Positions 56,065 to 62,520 of a stretch of DNA of 64,000 nucleotides are shown here, piece by piece. The stretch lies in assembly GCA_963774625.1 (NCBI GenBank), contig CAVZFQ010000013.1:62001-126000 (forward strand). Reading direction: 5' to 3'. Source of the stretch: VAXT01 sp963774625. Its GTDB lineage: Bacteria; Actinomycetota; Thermoleophilia; Gaiellales; Gaiellaceae. Position 1 is the stretch's first letter, and each line of letters opens with the position of its first letter. The notes beneath the pieces are model-generated. The model was given only the letters and a program-made list of their open reading frames with translations. It did no database searches and was not told where the DNA came from. The position numbers were made by a program, and so were the translations under genes.

Positions 56065-56724
56065 GTGCGCGCGCTCGTCACCGGCGCTACCGGCCGCGTC
56101 GGAGCAGCCATCGCGGAGCGGCTCGAGCAGGAACGCTGGGCGGTCTTCAAGGCGGGTAGCGCCGACGGCGACCTCTCTCAGCCCGACGAAGCTCGAGCCC
56201 TAGTCGAGCGTTCCGCTGCCGAGCTGGGCGGGCTCGACCTCGTCGTCCACGCAGCGGGAGACGGGTTCGTGCCCAAGCCCGTCCAGGAGATCACCGAGGA
56301 GGACTGGGACGCTGCATTCGGGGTGACCGCCAAGGGGAGCTTCTTCCTGGCGCAGGCCGCCGCGCCGCACCTGCGTGAGAGTCGAGGGCTCATCGTCTTC
56401 ATCGAGGACGTCGCCGCCTACCAGCCGTGGCCGTCGTTTGCCGCGCACAGCGCCGCCAAGGCCGCGCAGGCGATGCTCACCCGCGTGCTCGCACGCGCGC
56501 TCGCGCCCGAGGTACGGGTCTGTGGTGTCGTGCCCGGCCCGGTCGCGGTCGAGCCCGGCCAGGAGGAACGTCGTGCCGCCGAAACCCTGCTCGGACGGGT
56601 CGGGCGGCCCGAGGATATTGCCCACGCAGTCGTCTACCTGGCCGGAGCTCGGTACGCGACGGGTACGAGCCTGGTGGTCGACGGAGGACGGCTCCTACAA
56701 TCCGACAGCGCCCGAAAACCGTAG
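56065..56724 (+). CDS. Short-chain dehydrogenase-fold protein with altered active site
   Basis: 219 residues from GTG 56065. NAD(P) motif ALVTGATGRVGAAIAERLEQ, LDLVVHAAGDGFVPKP (NNAG equivalent), GLIVFIEDVAAYQPWPSFAA, and HSAAKAAQAMLTRVLARALA, then CGVVPGPVAVEPGQEE and YATGTSLVVDGGRLL. The fold is that of FabG-like SDRs, but the catalytic Tyr of YxxxK is His and the catalytic Ser position is acidic (IED). It may bind nucleotide without classic dehydrogenase activity. Precedes the ECF sigma gene. Confidence 0.83.
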   Translation: MRALVTGATGRVGAAIAERLEQERWAVFKAGSADGDLSQPDEARALVERSAAELGGLDLVVHAAGDGFVPKPVQEITEEDWDAAFGVTAKGSFFLAQAAAPHLRESRGLIVFIEDVAAYQPWPSFAAHSAAKAAQAMLTRVLARALAPEVRVCGVVPGPVAVEPGQEERRAAETLLGRVGRPEDIAHAVVYLAGARYATGTSLVVDGGRLLQSDSARKP

Positions 56725-56738
56725 TACCACATGAAACT

Positions 56739-57350
56739 ATGGAAAGCACACTCGCCCTCCGGACGGCCTTGCCGCCCGCGCCGCGAGTCGCCACTATGCC
56801 CGACGTGCCCCCCGATCGCATGACGGACGGGGAGCTGATCGCGCGGGTCGGGGAGGGCGATCGGGGCGCTTTCGAGCTCCTGTACCAACGCTACGCGCGG
56901 CCGGTGTTCGCGCTGGCGCTGCGCAGGCTGGGCGACCGCGGCCGGGCGGAGGACGCCGTCCAGGAGACGTTCGCCTCCGTCTGGCGCTCGGCGCGCAGCT
57001 ACCGGGTCGAGCGGGGGCCCGGCGCACCCTGGCTCTATGCAGTCGCGCGGAACGCGATCATCGACCGGCGGCGCGCGCGAATCGAGTCCCCCTCCGAGAT
57101 TCCGGACACACCGTCTGGAGACGCCGAGCCGGACGAGCGAGCCGAGTCCAACTGGACCGCCTGGCGCATCCACAGCGCGCTCGGAGAGCTCCCCGACAAC
57201 GAGCGCGTCGTGCTCGAGCTTGCCTACTGGAGCGGCCTCTCGCAGAGCGAGATCGCCGAGTACCTGCAAATCCCCCTCGGTACGGTGAAGACGCGAACCC
57301 GGACCGCCCTCGGGCGGCTGGCAGACCTCCTGGAGGAGGAGCTCTCATGA
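56739..57350 (+). CDS. ECF-family RNA polymerase sigma factor
   Basis: 203 residues from ATG 56739; ATG 56796 or ATG 56820 (MTDGELIARVGEGDRGAFEL) are possible later starts and would trim a non-conserved N-terminus. Region 2: LLYQRYARPVFALALRRLGD, RAEDAVQETFASVWRSARSY. Region 4: LPDNERVVLELAYWSGLSQS, EIAEYLQIPLGTVKTRTRTA. Between them lies the usual acidic linker. ATGA overlap with the anti-sigma gene. Recognises its own promoter set. Confidence 0.93.
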   Translation: MESTLALRTALPPAPRVATMPDVPPDRMTDGELIARVGEGDRGAFELLYQRYARPVFALALRRLGDRGRAEDAVQETFASVWRSARSYRVERGPGAPWLYAVARNAIIDRRRARIESPSEIPDTPSGDAEPDERAESNWTAWRIHSALGELPDNERVVLELAYWSGLSQSEIAEYLQIPLGTVKTRTRTALGRLADLLEEELS

Positions 57351-57946
57351 GTGGCCCTGACTTCCGCGAGCTCGTCGGCGACGACCTTCCGAACGAGGAG
57401 CGCGCGCGACTCCAGCGCGTCCATGACCAGCTCGTCGCAGCGGGTCCGCCGCCCGAGCTACCTCCTGCTCTCCAGAATCCCCCGGCTGCGGGCGGCACAG
57501 TCTCGTGGCTCCCGCGACGGCGGCTCGGGGCTGCGCTCGTGCTCGCCGCGTCGCTTGCGCTCGCTGCGTTCGCCGCGGGCTTCCTGCTTGGCAAGGGCCG
57601 CGACTCGGACGCATCTGCGTTCAAGCCCGAGCGGACCGTCGTCCTCGGCACCCAGGGCCAGACGGCCGTCGTCCGCCTGGGCGAGCCCGACGACGCCGGC
57701 AACCGGCCGATGCTCGTCACAGTCGAAGGCCTTCCGGCTCTGCCCGAGGGCGACTACTACTCGCTGTTCATGACGAGGAAGGGTAAGGCGGTGGCGACCT
57801 GCGGAACGTTCAAGGTCAGCGGCACCGAGCGTAAGAACGTGCGCTTCACCGTCGCGTACGACTTCGACCGGTACGACGGGTTACTGCTCTCCGAGTACCG
57901 GGTCTCGGATCACAAGGACCACCCGGTCCTGCGCACCAGGATCTAG
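57347..57946 (+). CDS. Membrane anti-sigma factor (RskA-like)
   Basis: 199 residues. Short cytoplasmic part (FRELVGDDLPNEERARLQRV), one membrane helix (LGAALVLAASLALAAFAAGF) and an external RskA-type domain (TVVLGTQGQTAVVRLGEPDD, LPALPEGDYYSLFMTRKGKA, VRFTVAYDFDRYDG). The N-terminal part is short and has no HxxxCxxC zinc motif. It should hold the ECF sigma at the membrane until an envelope signal leads to its proteolysis. Coupled to the sigma gene. Its stop overlaps the thyX stop by 4 nt. Confidence 0.9.
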   Translation: MSGPDFRELVGDDLPNEERARLQRVHDQLVAAGPPPELPPALQNPPAAGGTVSWLPRRRLGAALVLAASLALAAFAAGFLLGKGRDSDASAFKPERTVVLGTQGQTAVVRLGEPDDAGNRPMLVTVEGLPALPEGDYYSLFMTRKGKAVATCGTFKVSGTERKNVRFTVAYDFDRYDGLLLSEYRVSDHKDHPVLRTRI

Positions 57947-58647
57947 GGCGCGACGCGGCCGGCGTCGACGAACGCGGCGTGGGTCAGCGGCATGTGCCGC
58001 TCGAGGAACGTTTCGGCCGCGGCGGCGAACTGGCGGATCTCGTATTGCGCGGCGTCGTGGTTCCGTAGCGAGCAGAAGTGCATGAGGCTGCGCGGGTTGC
58101 AGCTCCAGTAGTACTTCGTGTACGTCGAGAGCGGGAGCACGGCTCGGGCGACCTCCTTGGCGACCCCCTGCTCGAGCATCCGCTCGTAGGCCTGAAACGC
58201 ACGGGTTGCCGTTTCTTCGATCTCGCGCCGCGCGTTCTCGCGGACATCGTCGTCGACAGGCTCGAACGAGTACGAGCCCGGCTTGCCGACCTGCGTGCGC
58301 ACGTTTTCAGGCACGTAGAACTCGGGCTCCATCTTCGAATAGCGCCCGCTCCACTCGTTGTATGAGTGCCCCGCGCGGTGGCGGTGATGCTCACGGACGA
58401 CGAACAGCGGCGCCTTGACGATGAAGCGGAAATAGCCATGCTCGAACGGCGAGCCGTGCCGTTCGCGCATCAGGAAGCGGATCAGGCCCGCGTCGCGGTC
58501 CGACATCTCCTGCGATGCCTGGTTGAACGAGACCCGCGCGCCGTTGACCACGGCGAGGTCGGAGGCAAGCGCGCCGTCGAGGGCGACGAAGCCGTGATCC
58601 AGCACGGGGACGACGTTCTCGGTTAGGACTTCAGGCGTGACGGCCAC
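57943..58647 (-). CDS. thyX: Flavin-dependent thymidylate synthase ThyX
   Basis: 234 residues from GTG 58647, preceded 7 nt upstream by TACACT (leaderless); a GTG at 58680 is the alternative. RHRAGHSYNEWSGRYS is the ThyX motif RHRxxSxNEWSxRY. LIRFLMRERHGSPFEHGYFR, KYYWSCNPRSLMHFCSLRNH and RHMPLTHAAFVD bind FAD and dUMP. Makes dTMP with methylene-tetrahydrofolate and NADPH. It is divergent from the DUF72 gene and their starts overlap. Confidence 0.95.
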   Translation of the reverse strand: MAVTPEVLTENVVPVLDHGFVALDGALASDLAVVNGARVSFNQASQEMSDRDAGLIRFLMRERHGSPFEHGYFRFIVKAPLFVVREHHRHRAGHSYNEWSGRYSKMEPEFYVPENVRTQVGKPGSYSFEPVDDDVRENARREIEETATRAFQAYERMLEQGVAKEVARAVLPLSTYTKYYWSCNPRSLMHFCSLRNHDAAQYEIRQFAAAAETFLERHMPLTHAAFVDAGRVAP

Positions 58648-59299
58648 GTCGGCGAGTGTAGCGAGGCTGTATGTCGGCACTTCCGGCTGGTCCTACCCGT
58701 CCTGGAAGCCCGCGTTCTACCCCGCCGACGCCAAGCCGGCCGAGTTCCTCGGGCACTACGCCGAACGCCTGCGTGCCGTCGAGCTGAACACCACCGGCTA
58801 CCGCCTGCCGGCCGAGGAGCAGTTCGAGCGCTGGGCCGCGCAGACGCCGCCCGGGTTCCAGTTCGCGCCGAAGCTGAATGCGTTCCGCTCGACCGACGTC
58901 GGCACGTTCGAGGAGCGCGTGCGCCGGCTGGGCGATCGCCTGGGCCCGGTCCGAGCGCTCATCGGCTATGCACGGGACGAGGGCATGCTTTCGTTGCTGC
59001 TCGGCTCCCTCGAACCGGAGCTCCGCATCGCCTTCGACTTCCGGCACGAATCCTGGGAAGGGATCGGGACGGAGCTTCCTTCAAATGCAGTCCTGGTTGA
59101 CGACCTCGGGGCCAACGCTCCATTCCGCTATCTGCGCCTCCGCGAGCCCCCGTATGACGACGGCGCGCTCCGAGGCTGGGCCGAGCGGCTGCGCCCCCTC
59201 CTCGCCGAGCAGGTGGATGTCTACGTCTTCTTCAAGCACGAGGAGGAGCCGAGCGCGCCCCGGTACGCGGAGCGCCTGCTCGAGCTCCTCTCCGACTGA
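58637..59299 (+). CDS. DUF72/YecE family protein
   Basis: 220 residues from GTG 58637, with TAGGAC 7 nt upstream. Homology begins at LYVGTSGWSYPSWKPAFYPA; then AVELNTTGYRLPAEEQFERW, FQFAPKLNAFRSTDVGTFEE, RIAFDFRHESWEG, YLRLREPPYDDGALRGWAER, VYVFFKHEEEPSAPRYAERL. TIM-barrel fold, probably a phosphatase or nuclease-like enzyme, no agreed function. Its 5' end overlaps that of thyX by 11 nt. Confidence 0.85.
   Translation: MTATSASVARLYVGTSGWSYPSWKPAFYPADAKPAEFLGHYAERLRAVELNTTGYRLPAEEQFERWAAQTPPGFQFAPKLNAFRSTDVGTFEERVRRLGDRLGPVRALIGYARDEGMLSLLLGSLEPELRIAFDFRHESWEGIGTELPSNAVLVDDLGANAPFRYLRLREPPYDDGALRGWAERLRPLLAEQVDVYVFFKHEEEPSAPRYAERLLELLSD
58655..58660 (-). promoter_or_regulatory. Leaderless -10 box of thyX
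   Basis: TACACT on the minus strand, 7 nt before GTG 58647. It lies inside the first codons of the divergent DUF72 gene. Confidence 0.5.
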
Positions 59300-59305
59300 G
59301 ATCGA

Positions 59306-59623
59306 CTAGCTCGGAGCGCCGGTCTTGGCGCCCATGTACTCGATCACTTCATAGATGCCATCGGCGCCGGTCGACTCGATATATGGAGCCATGGCCTCCT
59401 TGCGTGCCTGCTCCTTGCCCTCGTCGAACGAGCCCTTGATCGCGTCGATGTCACCCTCGATGAGACCGAAGGCGATGATCTCGTCCGGGTCCTTGAGATT
59501 CCGGATGATGTAGACCTCGCCACCTTCGGGCATCTCCTCCGGATCGCCCTCCCAGGCCTTCCGCCACTCGTCGTAGCTTCCGGCCTTGAGCTTGCGCACG
59601 GTGAGTGCGGCGTACATGGTCAT
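59306..59623 (-). CDS. Small ABM-fold-like protein
   Basis: 105 residues from ATG 59623, with AAGGAGG 5 nt upstream; the open frame extends to 59965 but that part is antisense to the next gene. MTMYAALTVRKLKAGSYDEW, RKAWEGDPEEMPEGGEVYII, RNLKDPDEIIAFGLIEGDID. Looks like a dimeric alpha/beta-barrel protein such as ABM or EthD families. No cofactor residues evident. Stop is 7 nt from the convergent DUF72 stop. Confidence 0.7.
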   Translation of the reverse strand: MTMYAALTVRKLKAGSYDEWRKAWEGDPEEMPEGGEVYIIRNLKDPDEIIAFGLIEGDIDAIKGSFDEGKEQARKEAMAPYIESTGADGIYEVIEYMGAKTGAPS

Positions 59624-59708
59624 GTAGCCCTCCTTGCTAGGGACGTTTGGGGCGAACCTACGCCTGGGTATCTCCGGTTGCAACCCTTCGGAGAGAGGAG
59701 TGGGTCTA

Positions 59709-60197
59709 ATGGCGGAATTGACAGTTCTGGAAACCAAGCTGGCCGAGGTGATCGGCCTTGCGCAGGCCGCGCAGGGAACGGGCGAGAAGGTCTCGGGTCT
59801 CCTCGACGACAGCGACTTGAAAAGCGAGCTCGACCGGATGCAGAAGGAAGCCGCGGAGACGGAACGGCGCGGAACCGAGCTCGCCGAGAACCTCGACGGG
59901 AAGAAGACAGCGATCCTCGAGAAAGCCCGCGAGACGAAGCAGGAAGCGACCGAGATGATGCGCACCTACCTCGGCGCGGACGCGGACGGGCTCGACGGCT
60001 TCGAGTTCCTGACGATGGCCGAGGCGGGCGAGGTCGGGCACTGGGAAGTGCTCGGCGTGCTCGGCGACAAGGCCGGCAAGTCCGACGTGCAGGAGCTCGT
60101 CCAGTGGGCGACGCCGATCCAACAGCGCCATTTCGAGACGGCGCGCCAGGGATCGCTGAAGCTCGCGGCCGACGAGGATCCGAACAAAGAGGAGTAA
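59709..60197 (+). CDS. Helical protein of unknown function (ferritin-like?)
   Basis: 162 residues from ATG 59709 (GAGAGAGGAG upstream). Mostly long helices: LTVLETKLAEVIGLAQAAQG, LDRMQKEAAETERRGTELAE, KKTAILEKARETKQEATEMM, LTMAEAGEVGHWEVLGVLGD, VQWATPIQQRHFETARQGSL. The E-x2-E/H pattern (AEAGEVGHW and QQRHFE) hints at a ferritin-like four-helix bundle with a metal site, but this is inference. Converges on the aminotransferase gene without a gap. Confidence 0.68.
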   Translation: MAELTVLETKLAEVIGLAQAAQGTGEKVSGLLDDSDLKSELDRMQKEAAETERRGTELAENLDGKKTAILEKARETKQEATEMMRTYLGADADGLDGFEFLTMAEAGEVGHWEVLGVLGDKAGKSDVQELVQWATPIQQRHFETARQGSLKLAADEDPNKEE

Positions 60198-61340
60198 CTA
60201 CGCGGGGAGCTTGGCGCCGCGGTTGACGATTTCGACGAGCGCGGCCGCGGCGCCCTCCAGCTCGTCGTCGGTGTTGAAGAAGTGCGGCCCGAAGCGGAGG
60301 CCGACGTCAGGTCGAAGGTCGAGCAGGATCTGGCGCGCCTCGAGCTCGGCGTGCACGGCCTGAGAATCCGGGACGCGGACGACGACCGAGCCGCCGCGGC
60401 GCTCCGGGTCGCGCGGGCTGACGACCTCGAAGCCGGCCTCGTCGAGAAGCCCGATGAAGTGCGCCGTCTGCCGCATCGAGTTCTCGCGGATTCGCTCGAC
60501 GCCGATCTCCTCGACGATCTCGTAGCCGGCCGTCGCCGCGTAGAGCGCCGGCACGTTCGGCGTCCCGGTGAGAAAACGGGCGGCGCCTTCGGCGTACTCG
60601 AGCTCCGGGGCGAAGTCGAAGGGACGGGCGTGGGCCTGCCAACCGACGAGCGTCGGCTCGAGCCGCTCGTGGAGATCGGGGCGGACGTAGAGCCAGGCGG
60701 CACCGGGGCCGCCGCAGAGCCACTTGACGCTCCCGCCGACGGCGAAGTCGACGCCCAGCGCAGTCACATCGAGAGGAACGGTGCCGACCGACTGGTACGC
60801 GTCGAGCACCACGTACGCGCCGACCTCGTGTGCGCGCTCGATGATCGGCTCGACGTCCTGGATGCGGCCGGTCTTGAAGATCACGTGGCTGATCGGGACG
60901 AGCAGCGTGCGCTCGTCGATCGCCTCGACGATCGCCTCCTCGTCCGGGCAGACGACGACCTCGGCGCCGCGCGCCTGCTGCCCCTGCTGCAGGTAACGGA
61001 CCGAAGGGAAGTTCTCCTCCTCGTACACGATCTTGCGCCGCTCGCCGCGAAAGTCGAAGCAGGACAGGACGACCGCCTCGGCGATCGTCACGTTCTGGTG
61101 CATCACGGTCGAACCGGGCGGAGCGCCGATCAGCCGGCCGACGTGGTCGCCGACGGTCGTCGACAGGTCCCACCAGCCCTCGCCCCAGGCTCTGATGCCA
61201 CGCGTTTTCCAGGCGTGCGCGTACTCCGCGAGGCGCGTTTCGGCCTCGGCCGGCATCGGGCCGAGCGAGTGGCTGATCAGGTAGTTCGTCTCCGCGAGGA
61301 TCGGGAACCGCTCGCGGTACGCGGTCAGCTCCAGAGGCAC
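60198..61340 (-). CDS. Class V aminotransferase (kynureninase/cysteine desulfurase-like)
   Basis: 380 residues from GTG 61340. PLP-enzyme blocks: NYLISHSLGPMPAEAETRLA, STVMHQNVTIAEAVVLSCFD, VPISHVIFKTGRIQDVEPII, YVVLDAYQSVGTVPLDVTAL (Asp to pyridine N), VGGSVKWLCGGPGAAWLYVR (Schiff-base Lys), AARFLTGTPNVPALYAATAG. Closest in pattern to kynureninases and isopenicillin-epimerase-like enzymes. Leaderless start (TATCCT). The 3'-adjacent epimerase is separate by 4 nt and may be in the same operon. Confidence 0.9.
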   Translation of the reverse strand: MPLELTAYRERFPILAETNYLISHSLGPMPAEAETRLAEYAHAWKTRGIRAWGEGWWDLSTTVGDHVGRLIGAPPGSTVMHQNVTIAEAVVLSCFDFRGERRKIVYEEENFPSVRYLQQGQQARGAEVVVCPDEEAIVEAIDERTLLVPISHVIFKTGRIQDVEPIIERAHEVGAYVVLDAYQSVGTVPLDVTALGVDFAVGGSVKWLCGGPGAAWLYVRPDLHERLEPTLVGWQAHARPFDFAPELEYAEGAARFLTGTPNVPALYAATAGYEIVEEIGVERIRENSMRQTAHFIGLLDEAGFEVVSPRDPERRGGSVVVRVPDSQAVHAELEARQILLDLRPDVGLRFGPHFFNTDDELEGAAAALVEIVNRGAKLPA

Positions 61341-61344
61341 TGGC

Positions 61345-62376
61345 TCAGGATAGGCGCTTGATCAGACCGAGAGCGCGCTGGTCCCAGGGCACGCGGTGGG
61401 TGAGGCCGGCGCCGCCAATGTGTTCGCGGTTCGCCAGGTACCAGTCGTAGGTACGGATGAGCGCATCCGCGTTCGAGTGGCGCGGCTTCCAGCCCAGGAC
61501 GCGCTCGGCGCGCGAGACCTCTACGTAGGAGTCGCGGTGCGCCGTCTTGTAGTGCCACTCCGCAAGCGGCGAGAGGCGAGCGAGCTCGAGCGCCCTGAGC
61601 GCGAGCTCCGCCGGCCGGGCCGGGACCGGCGTCACCCGGCTCGACGAGCCTGCGTGTCGGATCAGCGCCTCGAGGTCTTCGCGCACGGTCCCGAACTCGG
61701 TGGCGCCGACGTTCAGCGTCTCCCCCGCAGCAGCTCGCTTCGATGCAGCCAGCGCGATGGCGTCGACGAGGTCCTCGACGGCCAGGAGCTGGTAGCGGTT
61801 TCGCCCGCTTCCGAGCACGTAGATGCGCCGGCCCTCGCGGATCCAGTCGAAGAGAATCTCGAAGACGCCGAGCCGCTCCGGGCCGATGAAGGTTTTCGGT
61901 CGGATGACGACCGCGGCCAACCCGCGCCGCTGGAACTCGCGGAGAACTTCTTCGGCCTCGATCTTCGAGCGCCCGTAGTGGCCGACTCCGTGCAGCGGGG
62001 AGCTCTCGTCGATGGGATGGGTCTCGGGAATGCCGTAGACCGCGGTGGTCGAGATGAAGACGACGCGGCGGACGCGGGCCTCGAGCGCGGCGGCGAGCAG
62101 CGTTGCGGTGCCTTCGACGTTGACTGAGCGGATCTCGTCGCGGGCGCCGCTGATGGGCAGGGCGGCCGCGGCGTGGACGAGGATCGAGGCGCCGGCGACG
62201 AGCTCGCGCGCCCGGGCGGGGTTGCGGATGTCGCCGCGGAGCTCGTCGACCCGGCCCTCGAGGCTCGGCTCGTCGAGAGGCGCCAGGTCGAGCGTGCGCA
62301 CCTTGTGGCTGTTGACGAGCCGCCGGGACAGGTGCAGGCCGAGGAAGCCCGCACCGCCTGAGATCGCCCAGAGCAT
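61345..62376 (-). CDS. NAD-dependent epimerase/dehydratase (extended SDR)
   Basis: 343 residues. NAD motif WAISGGAGFLGLHLSRRLVN, ASILVHAAAALPISG, VVFISTTAVYGIPETHP (catalytic Ser/Thr), GHYGRSKIEAEEVLREFQRR (YxxxK), VIRPKTFIGPERLGVFEIL. Typical of nucleotide-sugar epimerases or dehydratases; C-terminal part (LGWKPRHSNADALIRTYDWY) is also family-like. Its stop lies 4 nt before the start of the aminotransferase gene, the same strand; possible operon in sugar or lipid modification. Confidence 0.88.
   Translation of the reverse strand: MLWAISGGAGFLGLHLSRRLVNSHKVRTLDLAPLDEPSLEGRVDELRGDIRNPARARELVAGASILVHAAAALPISGARDEIRSVNVEGTATLLAAALEARVRRVVFISTTAVYGIPETHPIDESSPLHGVGHYGRSKIEAEEVLREFQRRGLAAVVIRPKTFIGPERLGVFEILFDWIREGRRIYVLGSGRNRYQLLAVEDLVDAIALAASKRAAAGETLNVGATEFGTVREDLEALIRHAGSSSRVTPVPARPAELALRALELARLSPLAEWHYKTAHRDSYVEVSRAERVLGWKPRHSNADALIRTYDWYLANREHIGGAGLTHRVPWDQRALGLIKRLS
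61347..61352 (-). promoter_or_regulatory. Leaderless -10 box of the aminotransferase gene
   Basis: TATCCT, 6 nt before GTG 61340, inside the end of the epimerase gene; no Shine-Dalgarno sequence. It gives the aminotransferase its own start even if the operon is read through. Confidence 0.45.
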
Positions 62377-62462
62377 GGGGCAATCTTGGCTGAGAATTGA
62401 GTCGGAGCCGTGCGGTCGGCGGCGATACGCTCACAGCGGGTGGCGGGAGGACGTCCCTCTTC

Positions 62463-62513
62463 CCCACCCAGGGTGGGGCGCACGCGCGTCTACCTGACTA
62501 AGTCGTGCGCCCG
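62463..62513 (-). terminator. Two hairpins after the ABC permease gene
   Basis: Reading the minus strand from the stop at 62521: GGGCGCACG (62513-62505) pairs with CGTGCGCCC (62485-62477), a 9-bp stem, then CCCCACC/GGTGGGG (62479-62463), a 7-bp stem sharing the central CCC. No clear T tract. They probably stop transcription before the epimerase gene. Confidence 0.5.
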
Positions 62514-62520
62514 ATCGAGG

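Noticed and set aside
59624..59965. N-terminal extension of the 59306 gene
   Set aside because: It is antisense to the real gene at 59709 and a strong Shine-Dalgarno precedes ATG 59623.
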